In this document: positions 6,968-13,675 of the stretch, in pieces
How the letters are laid out: the number at the start of each line of letters is the position of its first letter
How positions within the stretch are numbered: the first letter of the stretch is position 1
Source: an uncultured Ellagibacter sp.
Lineage (GTDB): Bacteria > Actinomycetota > Coriobacteriia > Coriobacteriales > Eggerthellaceae
Assembly: GCA_934654815.1 (NCBI GenBank)
Contig: CAKUGU010000049.1
Coordinates: 1 to 15,026 of the forward strand
Direction: 5' to 3'
DNA length: 15,026 nucleotides
The notes under the pieces: generated by a model
Told to the model about the DNA's origin: nothing
Database searches by the model: none
What the model saw: only the letters and a program-made list of their open reading frames with translations
Position numbers and translations under genes: made by a program

Positions 6968-9217
6968 TTACTCTACTGGAATGGGGGCGTCAGTGCCACC
7001 GCCGGACTCGCCACCGGAGCCGCCGGTGCCGCCCGTGGTGCCCGAACCGCCGCCGGTCGTGCCGCCGCCGGTATCGCCCGTGCCGCCACCTGCGCCGCCG
7101 GTCGTGCCACCCGTGCCGGACGAGCCGCCGGTACCGCCGGTCGTTCCGCTGTGCGTGCCGCCCGACGTGCCCCGGCCGGTTTCGCTCTCGTCGCCGCGCC
7201 CGCTCGAATTCGAGCGGTTCCGCGAAGAATTCGTCCCCGAGTACTCGTTGTCGGACGAAGAGCTGTAGTAGCCGCCGATGTGGTACTGAGAATCCTTGAA
7301 GTCGCTCTTGTACTGCGGGTCGGCCGCGTCGGGGAACTGCTCCACCTTCGCGTTCTTCAGCACGACGTTCATGAAATCCGGGAACGTGCTCGCCGCGGAC
7401 ATGCCGGTCGGCACTCGCTGGGCGGTGCTGTAGTCCGAGCGGTCGCCGAACCAGATGGCAACCGAGAGCTGCGGGGTGATGCCGCAGAACCAGCTGTCCA
7501 TGTAGTTCTCGGACGTGCCCGTCTTGCCGGCAACGGGCTGCTCGCTGTTCTCGAGAGCAGCCGCCTTGCCCGTGCCGTCGGTGATGACGCCCTTCATGAC
7601 CTCGGTCGCCGCATGCGCGACTTCGGCGGAGATGGCACGCGTGCCCGCAGGCGACGAGTTGTCGACGACGATGGACCCGTTGCGGTCGATGATGCGCTCA
7701 ATGCATTCGGGGTCGTAGTGCGTGCCGCCGTTGGCGATGGTGGCGTAGGATTCGGCCATCTCGAGCGGCGTCACCGATTCGGAGCCGAGCGTGAGCGAGC
7801 CGGTCGCGGTAAGCGGCGAATCGATTCCCATGCGCTTCGCCACGTCGACGACCTTGTCCGGCCCCATGGAAAGGATGAGGCGCGCGAAGGCGGTGTTCGA
7901 GGAAACCGCGAACGCCTTCTTGATCGTCGTCGTGCCGTAGCTCGTGTGGTTGATGTTGGAGACTTCCCATCCGGGGAACTCGGCCGTGGACGACGCGTCG
8001 ATGAGCGTGTTCGGGTCGATTCCCTGCTCGATTGAGGAGACGAGGGTGAACGTCTTGAACGACGAGCCCGCCTGACGGCCCGAGCCGCCCGTGCCCGTTG
8101 CCATGTTGACCTGCGACGTCGAGTAGTCCTTGCCGCCGACGAGCGCCTTGATGTAACCGTTGTCGGGATCGATCGCGACGAGCGCGACCTCGAAGTTGGA
8201 ACCTGCCGCTTCCTCTTTCTTGCGCGCGGCGGCCTCGGCGGCTTCCTGCGCGGAGACGTCAAGCGTCGTGTACACTTTCAAGCCGCCCTTGAACAGCTCG
8301 TCTTTCGAGTAGGCGTACTTGCCGGTCGAGGAGGTGAGCTGGTCGCGCACGTAGCTGGTGAAGTAGGGGTACTTCTCGATGCCGGTCGTGGAGATCTCGG
8401 TCGGGTTGAGCACGAGCGGCTCAGCCTGGGCCGCATCGTGTTCGGCCTGGGTGATGACGCCGTTCGAGAGCATGCGATCGAGCACGAGGTTGCGGCGCTT
8501 CGTGCAGTTCTCAGGGTAGTTGATGGGGTTGTTGTAGGTAGGAGACTGAGGGATTCCCACAAGCGTCGCGGCCTCGGCGATGGTGAGGTCGTTCGCGTGC
8601 TTGGAGAAATAGCGCTCGGACGCGGCCTCGATGCCGTAGGCGCCCGATCCGTAGTTGATCGTGTTGAGGTACATGAGCAGGATGTCGTCTTTGGAATACG
8701 ACTCCTCGAGCTTGATGGAGATGTAGGCCTCGCGCACCTTGCGCTTGATGGAGATGTCGTCCATTTCCGACGACAGGATGGTGTTGCGGACGAACTGCTG
8801 CGTGATGGTAGAGGCACCTTCCAAGTCGCCGCCCATGAGGTTGTTCACGAGCGCGCGGGCGATGCCCCACGGGTCGATTGCGCCGTGCGAGTAAAAGCGC
8901 TCGTCCTCGGTCGCGACCGTGCCTTTGAGCACGTACTCGCTGATCCCGTCGGCCTCGACCGGCGTGCGGTTCTCCAGCTGGAATTCCGCGAGCACCGTTT
9001 CGCCGTCGGAAGCGTACACGACGGTCGGCTGGGAGGTGTTGTACGCATCGGCGCTTTTGTAGTCGGGAAGATCGGAGAGCCACGACGAACCGACGGCGAA
9101 GACGCCCCCGACAAGCGAGACGAAGAACGCGATGACGATCGCCACCGCAACGAGAACGCCCGTCGACGGGTGCTTCTTCTTGATGTTTGCCCTGCTTTTG
9201 ATCGCGCGTGATGCCAC
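6968..9217 (-). CDS. Class A penicillin-binding protein with Gly/Thr-rich C-terminal tail
   Basis: This membrane-anchored bifunctional glycosyltransferase/transpeptidase has 749 residues. A basic N-terminus precedes a membrane segment (about 21-43). The GT51 domain shows TEDERFYSHG (103-112, catalytic Glu104), GASTITQQFVRN (134-145) and ILLMYLNTINYGSG (179-192). The transpeptidase domain shows SSFK (Ser385 nucleophile), SSN (439-441) and KTG (565-567). After about 650 it turns Ser/Asn/Arg-rich and then almost purely Gly/Thr/Ser to near the end, instead of the PASTA domain of its paralogue. The start is GTG at 9217, decided by AGGAGG six bases upstream. An extended -10 promoter lies at 9244-9252. 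The lipoprotein gene follows after 67 bp. It lies behind argH but probably starts its own transcript. Both activities look intact. Confidence 0.94.
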   Translation of the reverse strand: MASRAIKSRANIKKKHPSTGVLVAVAIVIAFFVSLVGGVFAVGSSWLSDLPDYKSADAYNTSQPTVVYASDGETVLAEFQLENRTPVEADGISEYVLKGTVATEDERFYSHGAIDPWGIARALVNNLMGGDLEGASTITQQFVRNTILSSEMDDISIKRKVREAYISIKLEESYSKDDILLMYLNTINYGSGAYGIEAASERYFSKHANDLTIAEAATLVGIPQSPTYNNPINYPENCTKRRNLVLDRMLSNGVITQAEHDAAQAEPLVLNPTEISTTGIEKYPYFTSYVRDQLTSSTGKYAYSKDELFKGGLKVYTTLDVSAQEAAEAAARKKEEAAGSNFEVALVAIDPDNGYIKALVGGKDYSTSQVNMATGTGGSGRQAGSSFKTFTLVSSIEQGIDPNTLIDASSTAEFPGWEVSNINHTSYGTTTIKKAFAVSSNTAFARLILSMGPDKVVDVAKRMGIDSPLTATGSLTLGSESVTPLEMAESYATIANGGTHYDPECIERIIDRNGSIVVDNSSPAGTRAISAEVAHAATEVMKGVITDGTGKAAALENSEQPVAGKTGTSENYMDSWFCGITPQLSVAIWFGDRSDYSTAQRVPTGMSAASTFPDFMNVVLKNAKVEQFPDAADPQYKSDFKDSQYHIGGYYSSSSDNEYSGTNSSRNRSNSSGRGDESETGRGTSGGTHSGTTGGTGGSSGTGGTTGGAGGGTGDTGGGTTGGGSGTTGGTGGSGGESGGGTDAPIPVE
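6992..7171 (-). repeat. Low-complexity GGT/GGC repeat encoding the PBP tail
   Basis: About 180 bp encode residues 683-742, made of short Gly-Gly-Thr, Gly-Gly-Ser and Gly-Gly-Gly units with few other residues. Units vary in length and order, so this is a degenerate codon-level repeat rather than a fixed tandem array. Such tracts tend to change length by slippage. In the protein it probably forms a flexible, disordered tail in the cell wall. Confidence 0.8.
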
Positions 9218-9230
9218 GTGCCACCTCCTG

Positions 9231-9246
9231 AATAATCCCGATTATT
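9231..9246. promoter_or_regulatory. 16-bp perfect palindrome over the PBP transcription start
   Basis: AATAATC and GATTATT flank a two-base centre. The AT-rich arms stand out in GC-rich surroundings. The site overlaps three bases of the predicted -10, covers the predicted start near 9237 and ends next to the ribosome binding site. That placement suits a repressor operator. The regulator is unknown. Confidence 0.45.
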
Positions 9247-9252
9247 GTACCA
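9244..9252 (-). promoter_or_regulatory. Extended -10 promoter of the PBP-lipoprotein genes
   Basis: The minus strand reads TGGTACAAT: the TG extension plus TACAAT, five of six consensus matches. No good -35 is present at 16-18 bp. Predicted start is near 9237, giving a leader of about 20 nt that contains the AGGAGG site. Confidence 0.55.
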
Positions 9253-9271
9253 TCGGCCCTTTCAGGGGGAA

Positions 9272-9304
9272 TGTGCCCATCTGCAATGTCAGCAAATGGG
9301 CACA
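9272..9304 (-). terminator. Hairpin after argH, possible terminator
   Basis: TGTGCCCAT and ATGGGCACA form a perfect 9-bp stem. After one mismatch the stem continues with TGC/GCA, leaving a seven-base loop. It lies 21 bp after the argH stop in the direction of transcription. The following minus-strand bases (TTCCCCC) make a poor T tract, so termination is plausible but not textbook. It also lies about 35-67 bp upstream of the PBP transcription start and could be an operator. Confidence 0.45.
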
Positions 9305-9325
9305 ATGGGCGGTTTCGATCGGTTT

Positions 9326-10720
9326 CTACGCTTCGAGGGCGGCGACGTCGGACGCAAGCGCCGATTTCGCGGCGTCCATCTGCTCGGCGACGGCGGAATT
9401 GCCCGTGCCGCCGAACGTCGTGCGCGCGGCGACGATGCTCTTGAGGTCGAGGCACTTCGTGATGTCGGCTTCGAACAGGTCGCTTTCCGCCTTGAAATCC
9501 TCAAGCGACAGATCCTCGAGACCGCATCCGCGCTTGTCGCACAGGAGCACGAGGTGGCCGACGATCTCGTGCGCGCGGCGGAACGGAAGGCCCTTCTTCG
9601 CCAGGTAGTCGGCGACGTCGGTTGCGGCGAGGTAGCCTTTCTTCGCCTGCTCGAGCATGGCGTCGGGATGGATTTCCATCGTGTCGATCATGCCGGTCGC
9701 GCAGCGGTAGCAGTCCTCGAGCGTCTTCGCGGCGTCGATGGCGCCCTCCTTGTCTTCCTGGAGGTCCTTGTTGTAGGCGAGCGGCAGCGACTTCATGGTG
9801 ACGAGGAGCGCGACCAAGTCGCCGATCACGCGGCCGGACTTCCCGCGGATGAGCTCGGCGAAGTCGGGGTTCTTCTTCTGGGGCATGATCGAAGAGCCCG
9901 TGGAGAACGAGTCGGACAGCGTGACGAACCCGAATTCCGACGTGGACCAAAGGATGATCTCCTCACACAGGCGCGACAGGTGCATGCAGGAAACGCTGCA
10001 TGCGTAGAGGAGATCGAGCAGGAAGTCGCGGTCGGACACCGCGTCGAGCGAGTTGGGGATGACGCGCGAGAACCCGAGCGCCTCGGCGGTCATGAAGCGG
10101 TCGAGCGGGTAAGTGGTGCCGGCGAGCGCCGCCGATCCGAGCGGATTGGCGTCGGCCGCGTCGTAAGCGGCCTTCAGGCGGTCGTAGTCGCGCCCGAGCA
10201 TCCACACGTAAGCGAGCATATGGTGCGAGAAGAGCACCGGCTGCGCGTGCTGCATGTGGGTGTAGCCGGGCAAAATGACGTCGAAGTGCTTTTCAGCCTG
10301 CGAGATGAGCGCTTCGCGCAGCTCGACGTTCGCCTTCATGAGGTCGTGCGCGCGCTTCTTCGCGAACAGGCGCGTGTCGGTGCAGACCTGGTCGTTGCGG
10401 CTGCGACCCGTATGAAGGCGCGCGCCCGCGTCGCCGATCTCGGACGTGAGCACGCTCTCGACGGACATGTGGATGTCCTCGTTGTTGATGTCGAACGTGA
10501 AGTTGCCGGACTCGATCTCGCCCTTGATGTGCTCGAGGCCCTCGTCGATCTTCTTGGCGTCTTCCTCGGAGATGACCCCTTGGTGCGCGAGCATCGCCGC
10601 ATGAGCGCGGGAGCCGGCGATGTCCTGCGCGTAAAGCTGCTTGTCGATGGGCAGCGACGCGCCGAAACGCTGCGTGAACTCGCTCACGCCCTCTTCGAAT
10701 CTGCCTGACCAAAGTGCCAT
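9326..10720 (-). CDS. argH: Argininosuccinate lyase
   Basis: This cytoplasmic enzyme splits argininosuccinate to arginine and fumarate, the last step of arginine synthesis. The 464-residue product is full length for the fumarase/aspartase superfamily. It has HTGRSRNDQ (103-111), the THMQHAQP block with the conserved His155, and the superfamily signature GSSIMPQKKNPD (275-286) with the catalytic serine loop. The ATG at 10720 has AAGGAG six bases upstream. It is the last arginine gene of the leftward cluster, separated from argG by an unusually long 399-bp structured gap, so it may be expressed from its own promoter (near 10850-10855) as well as by read-through. Nothing in the coding sequence looks damaged. 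Confidence 0.97.
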   Translation of the reverse strand: MALWSGRFEEGVSEFTQRFGASLPIDKQLYAQDIAGSRAHAAMLAHQGVISEEDAKKIDEGLEHIKGEIESGNFTFDINNEDIHMSVESVLTSEIGDAGARLHTGRSRNDQVCTDTRLFAKKRAHDLMKANVELREALISQAEKHFDVILPGYTHMQHAQPVLFSHHMLAYVWMLGRDYDRLKAAYDAADANPLGSAALAGTTYPLDRFMTAEALGFSRVIPNSLDAVSDRDFLLDLLYACSVSCMHLSRLCEEIILWSTSEFGFVTLSDSFSTGSSIMPQKKNPDFAELIRGKSGRVIGDLVALLVTMKSLPLAYNKDLQEDKEGAIDAAKTLEDCYRCATGMIDTMEIHPDAMLEQAKKGYLAATDVADYLAKKGLPFRRAHEIVGHLVLLCDKRGCGLEDLSLEDFKAESDLFEADITKCLDLKSIVAARTTFGGTGNSAVAEQMDAAKSALASDVAALEA

Positions 10721-10751
10721 CTCAAGCTCCTTCTATCCATGGGTTCCGACC

Positions 10752-10840
10752 GGTCCTAGCGCCCGATGGTCTTCAGTCGCTCAAACAGTCCTCGCTTTGC
10801 TGCGGAACTCGCTTTGTGAAGGCCATCGGGCGCTAGGACC
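10752..10840. repeat. 89-nt inverted-repeat rod with 18-bp perfect arms, in the argH leader
   Basis: GGTCCTAGCGCCCGATGG (10752-10769) is the exact reverse complement of 10823-10840. After one non-Watson-Crick position (10770/10822) five more pairs form (10771-10775 with 10817-10821). The central 41 nt can pair further, including an AGTTC/GGACT-type inner hairpin, and hold two copies of CAAAGCGAG on the minus strand. The outer arm begins within three bases of the predicted argH start of transcription, and 31 nt remain between the structure and the argH ATG. It could be a leader RNA element, a small palindromic mobile element, or part of a plus-strand RNA. No known riboswitch class is recognised. 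Confidence 0.75.
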
Positions 10841-10849
10841 TGCATTTTC

Positions 10850-10855
10850 ATTTTA
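10850..10855 (-). promoter_or_regulatory. Possible argH promoter in an AT-rich island
   Basis: The minus strand reads TAAAAT (five of six -10 matches) in the only AT-rich patch of the gap. No good -35 is visible. The predicted start near 10843 would give argH a leader of about 123 nt beginning with the 18-bp stem. The island (10841-10858) loosely resembles the AT-rich half-sites of arginine-repressor boxes, but too poorly to call one. Confidence 0.35.
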
Positions 10856-10858
10856 TGA

Positions 10859-10885
10859 GAAGGGCGCTCGTTTCGAGCGCCCTTT
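10859..10885. terminator. Hairpin with T-rich flanks, possibly bidirectional terminator
   Basis: AAGGGCGCTCG and CGAGCGCCCTT form an 11-bp perfect stem with a TTT loop. On the plus strand it runs into TTTGGTTCGTTCGTT; on the minus strand into TTCTCATA. Both tails are only moderately T-rich. On the minus strand it would end or reduce read-through from argG just before the possible argH promoter. On the plus strand it could end an RNA that contains the 89-nt rod. Confidence 0.5.
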
Positions 10886-10971
10886 GGTTCGTTCGTTCTG
10901 AAGACAACGCTCGCTCAACACCGTGTGACCTGCAACTTTGTCGAACAAACAGGTTTCGTCGAAGTCAGCGA
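10886..10971. other. Unstructured spacer within the argG-argH gap
   Basis: No gene is visible. The spacer contains CTGAAGAC (10898-10905), the reverse complement of GTCTTCAG (10769-10776) in the 89-nt rod, and TCGCTCAA, which also occurs in that rod near 10777. In a read-through transcript the first pair could form an alternative to the rod. The matches are short and may be chance. Confidence 0.25.
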
Positions 10972-11072
10972 GCGGGGTTGTGGCGAGTGCAGGGGCCGCG
11001 AAAGGTTGAGGACGCGTACTTCGAGGTACGCGACGAGACCTTGGAGCAGCCCCTGTGCCGCCACAACCCCGC
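10972..11072. repeat. 101-nt multi-helix inverted-repeat rod between argG and argH
   Basis: The element folds into a single rod from four nested helices. Outer GCGGGGTTGTGGCG (10972-10985) pairs perfectly with 11059-11072. CAGGGGC (10990-10996) pairs with 11049-11055. AAGGT (11002-11006) pairs with 11038-11042. CGCGTAC (11013-11019) pairs with 11026-11032 around a six-base loop. No T tract follows on either strand. No coding frame, tRNA-like or riboswitch pattern is recognised. It may be a structured RNA or an intergenic palindromic repeat. Confidence 0.75.
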
Positions 11073-11085
11073 ACAGCGTCGGCAT

Positions 11086-11113
11086 GTTCCGCCGGTCGGC
11101 AGACCGGCGGAAC
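11086..11113 (-). other. Strong hairpin six bases after the argG stop
   Basis: GTTCCGCCGGTC and GACCGGCGGAAC form a perfect 12-bp stem with a four-base loop. No T tract follows in the argG direction, so it is unlikely to be an efficient intrinsic terminator by itself. A 3'-end stabilising structure or a roadblock to RNA decay is plausible. Confidence 0.6.
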
Positions 11114-11119
11114 CCCTTG

Positions 11120-12325
11120 CTAGCGATGCTTCTCAGCCCAGACCTTTCCGAAGAGGCTGTAGATGTTGATGAAGCCCTTCGCGGACTTGTGGTCGAAGGT
11201 GTCGCCCTCGTCGTAGGTCGCGAGCTCCTTGGTGTAGAGCGAGTAGTCGCTCTTCGAGCCGGTGACCGTGCAGGAGCCCTTGTAGAAGCGCAGGCGCACC
11301 GTGCCGGTGACCTTTTCCTGCGTGGTGGCGAGGAAGGCGTCGAGGCCGGCTTTGAGCGGCGCGTACCACTTGCCGTTGTAGACCTGATCGGCCCACTCGT
11401 GCTCGACGTGGAGCTTGAAGTGGAGCACGTCGCGCTCGAGGCAGATGTCCTCGAGGGCCTTATGCGCCTTGATGATGGCGAGCGCGCCCGGAGCCTCGTA
11501 GCACTCGCGGCTCTTCACGCCGACGAGGCGGTTCTCCACCATGTCGAGGCGGCCGTAGCCGTTTTCGCCCGAGATCTTGTTCATCGCGAGGATGATGTCG
11601 AGGTAGCTCATCTCCTTGCCGTCGAGGGCGCAGGGGATGCCGTCCTTGAACGAGATCTCGACGACGGTCGGGGTGTCGGGAGCGGCGTCAGCATCGGCGG
11701 TCATGGTGTAGATGTCCGCAGGCGGCTCGTTCCACGGGTCTTCGAGGACGCCGCATTCGATGGCGCGGCCCCACAGGTTGTCGTCGATGGAGTACGGCGA
11801 CTTCTTCGTGGTGGGAACCTCGACGCCGTGCGCCGCGGCCCAGTCCATCTCCTGCGGGCGGGTCTTCAGGTCCCACTCACGGACCGGGGCGATGATCTGC
11901 AGCTTCGGGTCGAGCATCATGATGGACGCCTCGAAGCGGACCTGGTCGTTGCCCTTGCCGGTGCAGCCGTGCGCGACGTACTTCGCGCCGAATTCGTGCG
12001 CGATGTCGACGAGGTGCTTGGCGATGAGCGGACGGGAAAGCGCGGACACGAGCGGGTACTTGTTCTCGTAGAGCGCGTTCGCGGCGAGTGCGCGGTTGAG
12101 GTACTCGTTGGCGAATTCCTCGCGCATGTCGACGACGCGGCACTCGATGGCGCCGGTGCGCAGCGCCTTGTCGTGGATCTTCTCGAGGCCGTCGTGCTCC
12201 TGCCCCACGTCGCCCACCACGGCGATGACGTCGAGGCCGCGCTCCTCCTGCAGCCACTTGATGCAGACGGACGTGTCAAGGCCGCCCGAGTAGGCCAAAA
12301 CGACCCTGTCTTTTTGCTCGCTCAT
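11120..12325 (-). CDS. argG: Argininosuccinate synthase
   Basis: This cytoplasmic enzyme joins citrulline and aspartate with ATP (to AMP and PPi) to give argininosuccinate. The 401-residue product has the N-type PP-loop AYSGGLDTS (11-19) and the second family signature GCTGKGNDQVRF (120-131). Length matches the family. The ATG at 12325 is chosen because AAAGGA lies seven to eight bases upstream and the protein then begins directly before the ATP-binding strand. The longer frame from 12361 adds twelve residues with no SD support. It is 71 bp downstream of argD on the same strand. A small AT-rich double palindrome in that gap (12341-12357) may carry regulation. The next gene of the pathway, argH, is separated by the hairpin-rich 399-bp gap. 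Confidence 0.97.
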   Translation of the reverse strand: MSEQKDRVVLAYSGGLDTSVCIKWLQEERGLDVIAVVGDVGQEHDGLEKIHDKALRTGAIECRVVDMREEFANEYLNRALAANALYENKYPLVSALSRPLIAKHLVDIAHEFGAKYVAHGCTGKGNDQVRFEASIMMLDPKLQIIAPVREWDLKTRPQEMDWAAAHGVEVPTTKKSPYSIDDNLWGRAIECGVLEDPWNEPPADIYTMTADADAAPDTPTVVEISFKDGIPCALDGKEMSYLDIILAMNKISGENGYGRLDMVENRLVGVKSRECYEAPGALAIIKAHKALEDICLERDVLHFKLHVEHEWADQVYNGKWYAPLKAGLDAFLATTQEKVTGTVRLRFYKGSCTVTGSKSDYSLYTKELATYDEGDTFDHKSAKGFINIYSLFGKVWAEKHR

Positions 12326-12340
12326 GAATCTATCCTTTCC

Positions 12341-12357
12341 CAGTTCAAAACTGTTTT
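12341..12357. promoter_or_regulatory. AT-rich overlapping palindromes upstream of argG
   Basis: CAGTT CAA AACTG (12341-12353) overlaps AAAAC T GTTTT (12347-12357), just upstream of the argG ribosome binding site. A TTGCGT about 25 bp further up might serve as a -35, but the matching -10 is weak. It could be an operator or minor promoter in the argD-argG gap. Confidence 0.25.
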
Positions 12358-12396
12358 CCAAAGGTAACGCAAACGTGCGCCGCGAAGCGCGCGAAT

Positions 12397-13626
12397 TTAC
12401 AAAAGCCCACTAAGTTTCTCGATAAGCGCGTCGACGTCGGCCTTGCCGCAGATGAGCGGCGGGAGGAAGCGCAGCGTGTGCGGGCCGGTCGCGTTGAGCA
12501 GAAGCCCCGCGGAAAGCCCTTCGAGCACGACGTCGGGCGCCGGCTTGCCGTCTTCTTTGAGGTCGGCCGCAAGCATGAGGCCGATGCCGCGAACGGACTC
12601 GACGCCGGGAAGCGCCTCGAGGGATTCGCGCAGGTAGGCGCCGACCTTAACCGCGTTGTCGGCGAGGTTTTCCGCCTTGAGCTCGGAAAGCGTCGCTTCG
12701 GCGGCCGCGACGGCGAGGCAGCTGCCGCCGAAAGTGGAGCCGTGATCGCCCGGGTTGAACGCGGCGGCCACCTCGGCGCGCGCGGCGCAGGCGCCGCAGG
12801 GGAAGCCCGAGGCCACGCCCTTGGCGATGGAGACGATGTCGGGGACGACGCCGAAGTTCTGGAACCCGAACGGCTTGCCCGTGCGGTAGATGCCGCACTG
12901 CACCTCGTCGCAGACGAGCAGCGCACCGCGTTCCGCAGTGAGACGGCGTGCGGCTTCCATGAACTCCTTCGTGCAGGGATGCACGCCGCTTTCGCCTTGG
13001 ATGGGCTCGAGCATGACGGCGCAGATGGAGTCGCCCTGCTCGGCGAAGAGCGCTTCGAGGGTCGCGACGTCGTTCTGCGGCGTGGCGACGAAGCCGTCGG
13101 GGAGGGGCTGGAAAAGCTCCTGTTTGGAAGGCTGGGCAGTCGCGGCGAGCGTGGCGAGCGTGCGGCCGTGGAAGCTCTTCTTCAGCGTGACGATGACGCG
13201 TGGGGCGGTCTCGGGGTCGCGGCCTTCGGCCTCGGCCTTGCGGCGTGCGTAGACGCGCGCGAGCTTGATGGCGCACTCGTTCGCCTCGGCACCGGAATTC
13301 GCGAAGAACGTCTGCCAGGGCTCGGGCGCGTCGGCGCCGTCGTTCAGCATATCGGACAGAAGCTTCGCGACTTCCCCGCGATGCTCGATATAGTAGTAGT
13401 TGCTCACGTGGATGAGCTTTTCCGCCTGCTTGGCGATGGCGCCCGTCACCGCGGGATGGCAGTGGCCTAAGCTGCATGCGCCGATGCCGGCGATGAAGTC
13501 GAGGTAGGTCCTGCCCTCGTCGTCGACCACGGTCATGCCGTGGCCGGAAACCAACTCGACCGGCTTGCGGCCGAAGGTGTGCATGACGTATTCGTCTTCG
13601 AGCTGTTGCTCGTGAGCGAGGCTCAT
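12397..13626 (-). CDS. argD: Acetylornithine aminotransferase
   Basis: This PLP-dependent class III aminotransferase makes N-acetylornithine from N-acetylglutamate semialdehyde, with glutamate as amino donor. The 409-residue product has the PLP-phosphate/ring region FANSGAEANECAIKLAR (108-124), the LEPIQGESGV block (206-215), CDEVQCG with the PLP-N1 aspartate (Asp240), and Lys269 in SIAKGVASG as the Schiff-base lysine. The C-terminal HTLRFLPPL motif is intact. The ATG at 13626 is chosen over an in-frame GTG at 13632, because AAGGAGG abuts that GTG but is six bases from the ATG. Related enzymes also use succinyl-diaminopimelate or ornithine, so some breadth of substrate is possible. Neighbours argB and argG make the arginine role firm. 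Confidence 0.95.
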   Translation of the reverse strand: MSLAHEQQLEDEYVMHTFGRKPVELVSGHGMTVVDDEGRTYLDFIAGIGACSLGHCHPAVTGAIAKQAEKLIHVSNYYYIEHRGEVAKLLSDMLNDGADAPEPWQTFFANSGAEANECAIKLARVYARRKAEAEGRDPETAPRVIVTLKKSFHGRTLATLAATAQPSKQELFQPLPDGFVATPQNDVATLEALFAEQGDSICAVMLEPIQGESGVHPCTKEFMEAARRLTAERGALLVCDEVQCGIYRTGKPFGFQNFGVVPDIVSIAKGVASGFPCGACAARAEVAAAFNPGDHGSTFGGSCLAVAAAEATLSELKAENLADNAVKVGAYLRESLEALPGVESVRGIGLMLAADLKEDGKPAPDVVLEGLSAGLLLNATGPHTLRFLPPLICGKADVDALIEKLSGLL

Positions 13627-13639
13627 ATTCACCCTCCTT

Positions 13640-13675
13640 AGGGGTCGGCCCCTTCATGCTCATACGCGAAGGGGC
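13640..13675 (-). promoter_or_regulatory. Two mutually exclusive hairpins in the argB-argD gap
   Basis: GCCCCTTC (13648-13655) and GAAGGGGC (13668-13675) form a perfect 8-bp stem with a 12-base loop. The competing AGGGG (13640-13644) and CCCCT (13649-13653) form a 5-bp stem next to the argD ribosome binding site. Both use the segment 13649-13653, so only one can form. There is no T tract. It may tune argD translation or be a simple intercistronic hairpin. Confidence 0.4.

Noticed and set aside
6992..7171. CRISPR or tandem-repeat array
   Set aside because: The units are irregular, without constant repeats or unique spacers, and stay in frame as a Gly/Thr-rich protein tail.
9245..10708. Plus-strand frame (487 codons) opposite argH, and similar ones at 325-1593, 10925-12367, 12478-13470 and 13811-14665
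   Set aside because: Each mirrors a well-supported minus-strand gene in the complementary codon register, lacks a supported start, and has antisense-like composition.
10752..10840. Complete MITE with terminal inverted repeats
   Set aside because: The 18-bp ends look like terminal repeats, but no target-site duplication flanks them and no second copy is in the window. Kept only as one hypothesis.
10841..10858. Arginine-repressor (ARG) box upstream of argH
   Set aside because: The AT-rich patch has only a loose resemblance to known ARG boxes and no clean palindrome of the right spacing.
12326..12361. Upstream in-frame start for argG at 12361
   Set aside because: No ribosome binding site; the ATG at 12325 has AAAGGA at normal spacing and gives the usual ArgG N-terminus.
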